DNA from: Parietaria judaica
Taxonomy: Eukaryota; Streptophyta; Magnoliopsida; Rosales; Urticaceae
Direction: 5' to 3'
Assembly (NCBI GenBank): GCA_954871525.1
Contig: OX940869.1
Location: forward strand, 12,919,001 to 12,983,000
DNA: 64,000 nucleotides
The notes under the pieces are model-generated. The model had not been told where the DNA came from, ran no database searches, and saw only the letters and a program-made list of their open reading frames with translations. The position numbers and the translations under genes are program-made. Positions 37,670 through 48,014 of this stretch are shown here, piece after piece (position 1 is the stretch's first letter; each line of letters opens with the position of its first letter).

Positions 37670-38130
37670 AAAGTGTCTAAGCTTTCTCGCTGCATTACTA
37701 ATCAAATTATTATAAACCATTAAATCCAATCATAGAAATCTATAACTCAAAATAAAATTATCAAACATATAGCGCAACACATTCATTGCGAAAATAATAA
37801 CATATACATCAAGTGAAACTAGTTATTACCCGAACATATACTGTGGCATAATTTATAGCTATAATCAAAATTCACATTAATTTCACAATACAGTGACTAA
37901 ATAGAACATAGAAATCGAACTTGTGCTCGTTTACTCGATCCATTCTCTGCTTTACATTCTTCGCCTTCCGTAATTCGCGTGCAACAACCAATGGATCTGC
38001 CTTCGAATTTGTTTTTTGCCTACAAAATCAACAAAAGGAATTTAAATTACTATTAAATTCAACGCGCTTGCAATAGTGTTACTGAGTAATAGTTAAGAGT
38101 AGATATTGTTAATGCCTTTAATTATCATTT
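37670..38130. other. Non-coding sequence
   Basis: AT-rich, no supported gene or repeat boundary. Confidence 0.4.
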
Positions 38131-38134
38131 TTTG

Positions 38135-38591
38135 GGTTAATACGGCGAAAATACCCAAAGCTTGGTCAAAGAACCCCTCGTGTACCCAAAGTCTAAACGT
38201 GGTGGCAAAAGTACCCAAAGTCACATTTAGGGTGTTGACCACTCCATTCTCGTAACGCAGTTCACTTACCTGTTAATTCTGGTCACGTGGACAAACGTGG
38301 GTCGCTGACATAACAATTTTTTTTCCACGTGGACAAGCCCACATCTGCCTCGTTTACGACAAAACAATGGATTAAACCCCTAATTGGGCTCGTCCACGTG
38401 GCAAAAAATTGCCATGTCAGCAACCCACGTTTGTCTACGTGGCCGGAGTTAACGAGTAAGTTAACTACGTTACGAGAATAGAGTGGTCAACGCCCTAAAT
38501 ACGACTTTTGGTACTTTTTCCACCACTTTTAAATTTTGGGTACACGAAGGGTTCTCTGACCAAACTTTGGGTATTTTTGCCGTCATTAACC
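38135..38591. mobile_element. Foldback/MITE element with about 215-bp inverted arms
   Basis: The left arm (ggttaatacggcgaaaatac, then ccaaagcttggtcaaaga and onward) is repeated almost completely as its reverse complement at the right end (ending gtatttttgccgtcattaac c). Arms of about 215 bp leave a spacer of only a few tens of bp. Long TIRs without coding capacity suggest a Mutator-like MITE or foldback element. The TSD is obscured by flanking T-runs. ORFs predicted across it on either strand are artefacts. Confidence 0.8.
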
Positions 38592-38599
38592 TTTTTTTT

Positions 38600-40715
38600 T
38601 TTTTTGCCATTGCCATCTCTGTCGAAAAAAACAGAGATACTAGAAACCACGAAATAAATTTCAGTGAAGAAGTCGGCGGCTTCGTTGTGGAGATGATCGG
38701 CAATAAAAAATACGATTCAGACAAAAGTGACAAAGACCAACTCATGATAGTTGTTATTTACCCAAAAAAAAGACTTCAGTGATTAATTTCACACGAACCT
38801 GTGCACGGAGAGGACGAGATTTTTGCAGCAGAGGACTTGCTCGACAAGGCTCATGGAGAATTTGGTCGAGAATCTGGTGCTTGAGGACTTGCTCGACAAG
38901 GCTCACCAGATTGGCGTGTGACGGTGGTCAGTGTCGGATAGCATCGTCGGAGAAGAATCGACGAGCAACCTCTTTATGTTGGAGCAGCGTGACACCACCA
39001 TGGTAATGTCCGTTCACGGTGACGTCCGGGCAGTAAACTATTTGGAAACCGGGAGCACGAAAATTGTGTCGGAACATACTTTATGCAAAAAATAAACGCG
39101 AATACCGGTCAACCACTCACATGAGGAAATGAGAAGCCATGATCAACTCTGGTCACATGTAATAGCAATTCTGGTCACGTAATAGCAATTCATATAATTA
39201 AATCTAGATAAACATAAAAAAAAATTACAATTTCACAAAATGGTCACATGCTTATGTATCAGTGAGGCATTTTATCAAACAAGATATATTCATGAATTTC
39301 AAAAATTAAACGGGCTTCTCACAAACCATATTCAATCTTCAAAGTCAAAGCAGTCTGAAATCACAACGATTGTATTACAACTTTCTTTTAAAACATAAGT
39401 GTTACATTAGCATAACAATTAATCAACATCGATTGTATCATCTTCTCTACATTATTTGAATGCAAGGTTCCTCACAATAAATTCTCCATGACTGCATCTT
39501 CAACTCCCCAATAACTCCCCAAAGAGATTTTTTTTCCTTCGGACACGTCTTTTTCATCAAATTTTACAAATTTCTGGATACACGAAACAATCAAAAACCT
39601 TAAGCACAATCGCTATTTCCTGTTACTTATTCTACACTAACATAATTGAACAAACACCACCAACGGCCTTACATCAATTTCCAAATATACAGGAACATCT
39701 CATGAAGCAATACACAAATGCATACATCAATTTTGCAAAAGATCAGCAACGAAAAAAATATAATACAAGAAACATACTTTGACTTTTGAATCCAACAATC
39801 ACATTGTAAACAAGAACCATCAAAATCAGCTCAAAGACTCAAACAACAAAATACATTTTGATTTAACACAAAGTACAACATAACCTCAACACAACCTTAA
39901 ACGGAAGCAAAACTGATCAAACCAGATTTTCATACACATAATAGAAATCTTATCATGCTCAAATCGATTATAAAACAGATTTTCAATCGAACCGTAAACA
40001 ATCACATCGATTAACAACAATATTTACAAAAACCCTAGATTGGAACAATAATTTATGAAAAACCCTTGACTCAAACAAAAGGGGGGAAAAAGAGCATACA
40101 GATATGAGCATGAACAAATTGATTACGAGCATGAACTCAGAAAAACCTTTTTAAGAGAATGTAAAAATTCATTAGGTTTATAGCACATAATAGAAATCAA
40201 CCTAAAAAAAATTCCACAAAAATAAAAAACTCCTAGCTTTGAGCAACAATACACTGTACCTTTATTCAAATCGATTCAAAATCTTCACCAACAAAACCTA
40301 TTAGGCAAAAACAAGTTTAATATGTAAATACCCAGAACCAGAGACAGAGAGAGAGCGACAGTCGGATTAGCATTTCCGGTCACCGGATTAGCGTTTCAGA
40401 TTAACGTTGGAAGGAGAATGAGTGACAAAGAGCTTGAAAAACTACAAATCGAACACACAAAATTTAGAGAGAGGGAGAGATAGCACACCTGAGAGGGTGC
40501 GATGGTCGGAGGAGAGTCGCCGGTCGGAAAATCGCCGCTGGTCGGAGGCACGTTGTTGATCGCAGATTTTGATCTAGATGATGAACGTGAATGGGTATGA
40601 TGAGAACGACCGACAGAGAGGGAAAAGAAAAAGAAAGGAATAAAAAAAGATCTTAATGAAAAAGCGATGGGTACGCATCTCATCTGACCGATGTTCGTTC
40701 TTTTACTCGTGCATG
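38600..40715. other. Mostly non-coding; weak gene-like segments
   Basis: At 38829-38905 the word gaggacttgctcgacaaggc occurs twice, 52 bp apart. At about 40493-40697 the minus strand resembles a plant first exon: a pyrimidine-rich leader, ATG, GC-richer codons and a donor (CTCAG|GTGTGC). It may be the start of an unrecognised minus-strand gene cut off by the Copia insertion just upstream. The rest is AT-rich without features. Confidence 0.3.
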
Positions 40716-40720
40716 GAGAA

Positions 40721-40907
40721 TATTAAGTTTCAGCGTCTATCTTTTGTCGTTTTATCTTTTCATGTCGTTTTATCTTTTCTGTCGTTGCCTTTAAATAGGC
40801 TTTCATGTAATTCATTTGGCAATTAATAAAAAGTTTCAGATGTATTTTTCATATTCATTTCTCTCTCTCGATTATCTTCTCCGAACTTCCACTCTGAGAA
40901 GTTAATA
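40721..40907 (+). repeat. 5' LTR (TA...TA type)
   Basis: 187 bp, tattaagttt to gaagttaata. The ends form an inverted TATTAA/TTAATA. A TATA-like tttaaatagg lies about 40791-40800. Confidence 0.95.
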
Positions 40908-40919
40908 TGGTATCAGAGC
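40908..40919 (+). promoter_or_regulatory. Primer-binding site (initiator-tRNA-Met type)
   Basis: TGGTATCAGAGC directly abuts the LTR end and is complementary to the 3' end of plant initiator tRNA-Met. Confidence 0.9.
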
Positions 40920-41040
40920 AATTCCGCCATTGAAGCTCGTTCATCGGAGCTCGCATTCTGCCATTGTTGATCATTGTCCGAGCTCAAGCTTTTCTCAGTT
41001 TTCAGCTCAGATCAACATCTCCTTCCATCTTCAATCAAGA

Positions 41041-44000
41041 TGGAGACTCAGATTACCAAGCAAGACGCTGCAAATCAAGCCATCGCGATCAAATCTCCGA
41101 TCGATGATCAGCTGAGCGTCTATTACTTGCATCACTCTGATAATCCAGGTGTGATTCTTGTTTCTCAAGTTCTTACCGGTGATAACTATGCATGCTGGTC
41201 AAAATCTATGAAGATCGCACTCTCTGTCAAGAATAAACTCGGATTTCTTGACGGATCTTTGCCAAAACCGGTCTCCGGTGATCCTCAGTTGATCAATTCT
41301 TGGATTCGCAACAACAATATGGTAGTTTCTTGGATTCTTAACTCGGTGTCGAAAGAAATCGCCTCCTCTATACTTTTCGAAGATACAGCTAGCAACATCT
41401 GGAAAGACCTCAAGGAGCGGTATCAATAAGGAAATGGTCCGAGAATTTTTCAACTAAGGCGTGAGATTGCTAACTTACGTCAAGGAAACGAATCTGTAGC
41501 AACTTTCTTCACTAAATTGAAGGGTTTATGGGAAGAGCTCAAAAATTTCAAGCCTCCCTGTGAAACTAAGGCTTGTTTAGACTTCTACAGTACAGAATAT
41601 TCAATGAAATTCCTTATGGGACTCAATGAGTCTTACTCAGGAATCAGAGGGCAAATTCTTCTCATGGATCCTATTCCGATCATCAATCGCATTTTCGCTC
41701 TTGTTCTTCAAGAGGAAAAACAGAGAGCGATAGGGGCTGAATCCTCCATTGTTGATACAAGCAATGCCATGGCCATGGCTGTGAAGGATGATCCGGGTCC
41801 GAGAAAACAGTTCAGAAAAGAAAGGCCGTTTTGCACTCATTGCAAAATGCCCGATCATACTGTGGACAAATGCTTCAAGATTCATGGATTCCTGCCCGGA
41901 TATGGAAATAGAGTCAGAGCACAAGCGGGAATGATAGAGATCAAGCAGAAGGACAATGAAGCTTCCCAGTCGGCTTTCTCTTCAAAGCAATGTCACCAGC
42001 TCATCGAGATGCTTTCAAACCACCTTACTTCAACTGGGAATCTCAACGTCAAGCCTTCTACTTCAGATGCCTCAATCAATCTTGCTACTTTCGATGCAGG
42101 TTCTTTCTGTTTTCTCAAAGCTATGAACAACAAATTGTGTTTGCATAACTCGTGGATAATAGATTCTGGTGCAACAAGACACATTTGCAACCAGAAATCT
42201 AAATTTCTTTCTTTAAAGCCGCTTAATAATTCCACAGTTACTCTGCCAAACCAATTTGTTATTTAAGTTCACTATTATGGAGATGTCAAATTGAATGACC
42301 AAAATATCCTTTATGATGTTCTGTTAATCCCTAGTTTTAAGTTCAGTCTCTTATCCGTTAAAATGATCACAATGGATTCAAAAACTTCTGTTACCTTTTA
42401 TGATGATTATTGCTTAATACAGGATTCTCTCAAGACCAAGATGATTGGCAAGGGTAGAGTCAAAGATGACCTTTACATTTTCAATGAAGAAACTGTTAAT
42501 TCTGTTACTTGTAGTTTGAATAATGTTTCTGCCAATTTGTGGCATGTTAGGCTTGGTCATCCCTCTTATAAGGCATTGACCCATTTACATAACATTTTGA
42601 ATATGAATGGTAGCAATAATGTTTTACCCTGTGAAATATGTCCTCTTGCTAAGCAGAAGAAACTTCCCTTTGCTTCTCTTAATAACATGTCTGATGCTTC
42701 TCTTGACTTAATTCATTGCGATATTTGGGGTCCATATCATGTTACTTCACATTCTGGTTTTAAATTTTTTTTTTACTTTGGTTGATGATCACACAAGGTT
42801 TACTTGGGTCTACTTGTTGAAACATAAATCTGATGTGCACGAGATTATACCGAGATTTACCACTATGATTGAAAGACAATTTTCAAAACCTGTTAAAGCT
42901 TTTAAATCAGATAATGCTCGTGAGCTGATATTTGCTGATTATTTTTCAGAAATGGGAATAATGCACCAATTTTCTTGTGTTGAGACCCCACAACAAAATT
43001 CAGTTGTGGAGAGAAAACACCAACACATCTTAAATGTCTCTCGAGCATTACTTTTTCAATCCAAAATCCCGGTAAAATATTGGTCAGAGTGTGTTCTAAC
43101 TGCGACCTTTCTTATTAATAGAACCCCTTCCTTTGTTCTCAAAGGTAAAAGCCCGCATGAAATTATTTTTAACAAGGTTTTTGACTATAATACCCTTCGA
43201 GTTTTTGGCTGCCTCGTATTTGCTTCAACTTTGTAGGTGAATAGGAGCAAATTCTGTCCACGTGCAAGAAAATGAGTATTTGTTGGATATCCTTCTAATT
43301 ACAGGGGTTACAAAATATTAGATTTAGAAAAGAAAGAAATTTTCATATCAAGAGATGTCATTTTTCATGAACAAATTTTTCCTTACCATTCAGCATTAAG
43401 TACAAACATTTTTGCAGATCCTTTTGAGGGCATTGTCATTCCTAATGCTCAACCTAATATCAGCATTGAAGAATTATCTCCACATGAAGATTCTGACATC
43501 ACAGATGCAATTAAATCAACCCTCTTTCATACTGATCAGTCAGCGGCAAATCCATCTGAACCGGATAATTCAGCTCAACAGCAAAGTGCCTTGAGAAGAT
43601 TTACTCGAGAGACAAAGAAGCCGGATTATCTGCACGATTATCATTGCAATTTGATCCTTGATCGAGAAAAACATTCTTCTCCACAAAGCCTCTCCAAAGT
43701 CTTAAGCTATGACTGACTCTCTAAAGGCTTCAAAGCCTTCTGTCTAGCTGTTTCTATAGACTTTGAGCCTCAGTTTACAATCAGGCTTCGAAGTATTCTC
43801 ATTGGAATGATGCTATGAGAGATGAACTAAATGCAATGGAGGATAACAACACTTGGATAGTCAAACCTTTACCGCCAGGGAAACAAGCCATAGGATGCAG
43901 ATGGATATATAAAAACAAGTTTACTGCAGATGGTGTTCTCTCTAGGCGTAAGGCAAGACTTGTGGCCAAAGGTTACAGCCAACAAGAAGGGATCGACTAT

Positions 44001-45317
44001 GTCGATACTTTTTCTCCGGTTGCAAAACTTGTAACAGTTAAACTTATGCTCTCCCTTGCAGCTTCACATGATTGGCATCTTGCTCAACTAGATATAAATA
44101 ATGCTTTCCTCAATGGAGAGCTCGAGGAAGAAGTTTATATGAGGCTTCCTCAAGGATACACACCTCAGGGGGAGATTGCAAAAGATCAGAACTTAGTTTG
44201 TCATCTTCAAAAATCGATATATGGACTGAAACAGGCCTCTAGGCAATGGAACCTCAAATTCACTACAGTTATTATTGGTTTTGGTTTCAAGCAATCAAAG
44301 GCTGATTACTCCTTATTTACAAAAGGATCAGGTTCTGACTTTGTAGCCTTATTACCATACGTAGATGATATACTTGTTTTGGGTCCGAACAAGTATGTGA
44401 TTAATCAAGTTAAGCACGATCTTCAGTCAGCCTTCAAGTTAAAGGACTTAGGAGAAGTCAAATTTTTCCTTGGCCTAGAAATTGCAAGATCAAAACTGGG
44501 AATAAGCATCTCTCAAAGGCAATGTACATTGCAGTTATTAGATGACTTTGGTTTTTTGCAATGCAAACCAACCAAGACTCCCATGGAAATAAACTCTCAA
44601 CTAAGTGCAACTGACGGAGATCTGCTTGACGACCCCACTCCTTACAGGAGACTCATCGGCAGATTGCTTTACCTAACCATAACCAGACCCGACATCAGCT
44701 TCACTGTTCTTCATCTCAGTCAGTTTTTATCTTCTCCAAGGGATCCTCATCTTCAAGTTGCCCATCGCCTTCTCAGATATCTGAAGGCCCAGCCGGGACT
44801 TGGACTGTTCTACCCCTCCAGCTCTAACAGCCAAGGCCTCAAAGCTTATTCTGATGCTGATTGGGGATCTTGTCCAGATACAAGACGTTCTGTCACCGGT
44901 TTCTGCGTCTTCTACATGGACTGTTTGATCTCGTGGAAAGCTAAAAAGCAAACCACTGTCTCTCGTTCTTCAGCTGAGTCAGAATACAGAGCTCTTGCTT
45001 CAGCTTCAGCAGAACTTATGTGGATTCAACAGTTATTAAGAGATCTACAAATCAACATATTTTTGCCTATTTTGTATTGTGACAACCATGCTGCAATGCA
45101 CATTGCATCCAATCCAGCCTTTCATGAACGCACAAAACACATCGAGATTGACTGTCATTATGTCAGAGATTGTGTTGCAAAGAAAAGACTTCAACTTCTT
45201 CCCGTGAACACCAAGATGCAACTTGCTGATGTCTTCACTAAAGCTCTCCCAGGAACCACATTGTCCAGTTTACTCTCCAAGATGTCATTGCTGAACATAT
45301 TTGCAATCACATCTTGA
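41041..45317 (+). pseudogene. Copia gag-pol polyprotein, interrupted
   Basis: Starts at ATG 41041 (METQITKQDAA...). Domains in order: gag N-terminal (YYLHHSDNPGVILV, the Copia gag_3 type), CCHC-like knuckle (FCTHCKMPDHTVDKCFK) at about 41827-41880, protease (WIIDSGATRHIC) near 42150, pre-integrase (LWHVRLGHPSYKAL), integrase (42700-43230, PQQNSVVERK), then RT and RNase H in an intact 500-codon frame from 43815 (LPYVDDILVLG near 44350; YSDADWGSCPDTRRSVTG; YCDNHAAMHIA). Breaks: TAA 41427, TAA 42264, a frame change in the T-run at about 42766-42777, TAG 43234, TGA 43273 and a one-base loss near 43775. It would encode the proteins for reverse transcription and integration but is now non-autonomous. 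Confidence 0.92.
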
Positions 45318-45324
45318 GGGGGAG
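45314..45324 (+). promoter_or_regulatory. Polypurine tract
   Basis: ttgagggggag immediately upstream of the 3' LTR, overlapping the pol stop region. Confidence 0.8.
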
Positions 45325-45511
45325 TATTAAGTTTCAGCGTCTATCTTTTGTCGCTTTATCTTTTCATGTCGTTTTATCTTTTCTGTCGTTGCCTTTAAAT
45401 AGACTTTCATGTAATTCATTTGGCAATTAATAAAAAGTTTCAGATGTATATTTCATATTCATTTCTCTCTCTCGATTATCTTCTCCGAACTTCCACTCTG
45501 AGAAGTTAATA
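45325..45511 (+). repeat. 3' LTR (TA...TA type)
   Basis: 187 bp, same length as the 5' LTR, three substitutions by eye, followed by TSD gagaa. Confidence 0.95.
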
Positions 45512-45516
45512 GAGAA

Positions 45517-47472
45517 AATACCGGTTTGTGTCTGCTCTTTCATTAATTTAATTTGATTTGGATATCTTTAGCTCTATTTACGAAATTACTCCTCGTATAT
45601 CCTATTTGAGAAGAACTAAAGAAAAAAAAAGTGATAGACCCCAATTTAGCTCGGTCGTCTCCGAAACTCACACTAACATGTACCGTTATGATCTAGGAGC
45701 AAGTTTTGTCCGTAATTAGGCTGATTTTAGAGTTTTCAGTGGTCGTAGTCAAATTATAATTTTTAGCTATTAATAATAAATAAATTATTATATGAAAATT
45801 ACTAATATCTAATATACGTTGGTCGTGAAATTACAATTACTAAATTGTTCTCTGGGGTTATTCGTTTCGAGAGTCCAACATTCTAAACAATCGATTTAGT
45901 GGGATGATTTAGGAATTAGGACTTTAGTGTTGTTTATTTTATTTTTATGTTGAGGACTAAGTCAGTGTTAGGGCTCAATCTAATCCGTTTAATCCGCCCT
46001 GCTCAAAATTGGATTAGGTCGGGCTGGACCCGACTGTTCTTCGAAGTTTGGGCCAATACCTTGGGTTTCGGCTAACCTGAAGAACCCGACCAATATAATT
46101 AATATATGATGTATATTAGTTTTTTCTCAAATTTTACTCAGGTAGTACAATCTTGAGTCTTTTTCATATTTATCGTTCTCAATTTTATTTTTCTTGATAA
46201 GATTTTCAAATCTCTCCACAACTTTTAGTTTTCATTTGAATCTAGTCAGTAATAATTCTTATATGAATATGTTTGAATATATTTATCATGTTTGACTATG
46301 GGTAGTAATCTTATGTAATTTAAAATACTTGTTAGGTTTTTTGAGTTGGTGCTCGATTCAAACACGTGTTTAGTTTATGTTTATTTAATGGATGTCATTT
46401 TTAAAAAAATTCAAGCACGAAGGCCTAATCCAATCCAACCGGAACATAATCAATTAGATTAAGCTCTTCAAAATATTGAGTTGGATTAAATATAGTTTTT
46501 TTCAACCCGAAACGAGCCAACCCATGTTCACAATTGTTAACCATTATTGAATGCGATTCTCTTTGGGCCACACATTTGGTTCTCAATTGGGCCGTGGGCT
46601 TGTTATCGTTACATACAAATTGTATATTCCCCATACTAAAACTATAAAATAGTGACAAATCTTTTCCGTCATATTGTTTTTTATTTTATTTACAATTGCT
46701 TCTCGGTGCAGGCTCGGTGGCATTTTCGATACCATCGAAGGGTATGCACTTCGGCGGGAGATGCACTTGCAGTTCGACTCGGCTTCATGCTCGCAAAAGA
46801 ATACGTTATTTCGCAATTCATGGTAAAATATGATGCGTCGACAATATTGGTTTGAAAGTTATTATCGATAATATTCGCGAGTTATTATAAAATCTAACTC
46901 TGTTATTGTTTTGGTCACCCTGCGTTCCATTAACACAATCCGTATAGTTTTTCTAAATTATTTAACGTTATTCCGTTTCGTATAGGCCCTCGACTATTTT
47001 AATTTCTCTGTTATTCCATTTTGATGAAAATAGCAACCTCTATAATGATATCATGGAGAGAAATCATGTATATTAATAAAGGTAAACTGCGGTTAAAGTA
47101 CTCAATGTTTGGATTTTTTTTAAGTTATGTACCTAATTTTTTTTTATTTTGCTTTGTAGCTAATGTGCCCAAGCTGCATTCTCTTAGCGGCTAATGTTCT
47201 CTTCGTTAATTTTTAAATAAATTAAAATTCTTCATGAATCTTTTGAATAAAAAAATCAAGAGAAAGTTATATATTGAAGAAAAATATATGAATTTTGCGA
47301 CAACAAATTTCAGTAGAAGTTAAAGAGAGTTGAATCCTTCAAATAAATATAAAAATTATTTATTTATTTTTTCAATTAATTGGTTTTCTTTATTCACTTG
47401 AAAAAACGATCATTTGCAAAGCCATATCTAGTGAGCCTCCCTACATCAAGATACGAAAACGACGTCGTTTAA
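45517..47472. other. Intergenic sequence and GH3 3' flank
   Basis: No supported gene. Patches near 45965-46100 and 46425-46520 carry aatccaa/gggttt/aacccga words that recall degraded hAT-like repeats. On the minus strand an AATAAATAA poly(A)-signal-like run sits at about 47357-47368, roughly 105 bp after the GH3 stop. Confidence 0.4.
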
Positions 47473-48014
47473 TCAGCGATAGGCCGTGCTGTGATACCTC
47501 CCAACGGTGGAGAGATCGAGAATGCGCAGGATGACTTGGTTGCTGGTGCAGCGCGGCGTCTTGAATTGGCTGAGCGCCGCCCCGTTGGCGATGAAGTGGT
47601 CGAGGATCTGCTTGAACGTGCCCCGCTCGACGACGCGCAGCTCCAGAGGCCCGATGGACTTGGCGCGGCGGGACACGACGTAGCCGTGGTCGACAAACGA
47701 GGTGTCCATCACCGTGCAGCACTCCTCGAGCACGGCCGCGTCGGCGTCGCCTTTGATCTCCCAGTAGACCACGTAGTGGCCGACGGGGCGGCTGGACACG
47801 TCGGCGTGGCTCGTGAAGTCGACAAGCTCGGCCCGGGCCTTGCGGGCGAGCAGCTCCGAGCCGCGCTCGACCACCATTTGAAGGTCCTTCTCTGTGTTCT
47901 TGTCGACGTTCAGCGCCAGGATGAGCTTCCTCCGGCAGAGGAAGCTCAGCTTCGGCGTGCCGTTGTGAAAGCCGGCCACTTCCACCACGTCGCCGAGCCT
48001 GCACCTGTACAACC
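47473..48014 (-). CDS. GH3.10: GH3 exon 4 (C-terminal domain)
   Basis: Starts after TTTCAG at 48015-48020 and completes the Gly codon begun in exon 3. It encodes LYRCRLGDVVEVAGFHNGTP through RCTSN...STAYR and TGA at 47473-47475. It holds the mobile C-terminal domain with the third ATP-binding motif. The exon is markedly GC-rich. Confidence 0.9.

Larger units (their letters stand above)
40721..45511 (+). mobile_element. Copia retrotransposon with TA...TA LTR termini
   Basis: A 4,791-bp element with 187-bp LTRs that begin TATTAAG and end GTTAATA, instead of TG...CA, inside a perfect TSD gagaa (40716-40720 and 45512-45516). The PBS tggtatcagagc is at 40908 and the PPT ttgagggggag at 45314. One gag-pol region runs throughout. 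LTRs differ at 3 of 187 positions by eye (1.6%). Coding is interrupted by several stops and two frame changes, so it is recent but defective. Confidence 0.95.

Noticed and set aside
38470..38782. ORFs at 38470-38745 (-) and 38483-38782 (+)
   Set aside because: They run across the foldback element arm and its flank and show no family features.
40908..40919. tRNA gene at TGGTATCAGAGC sites
   Set aside because: Only the primer-binding match to tRNA 3' ends is present, right after LTR ends; no tRNA cloverleaf.
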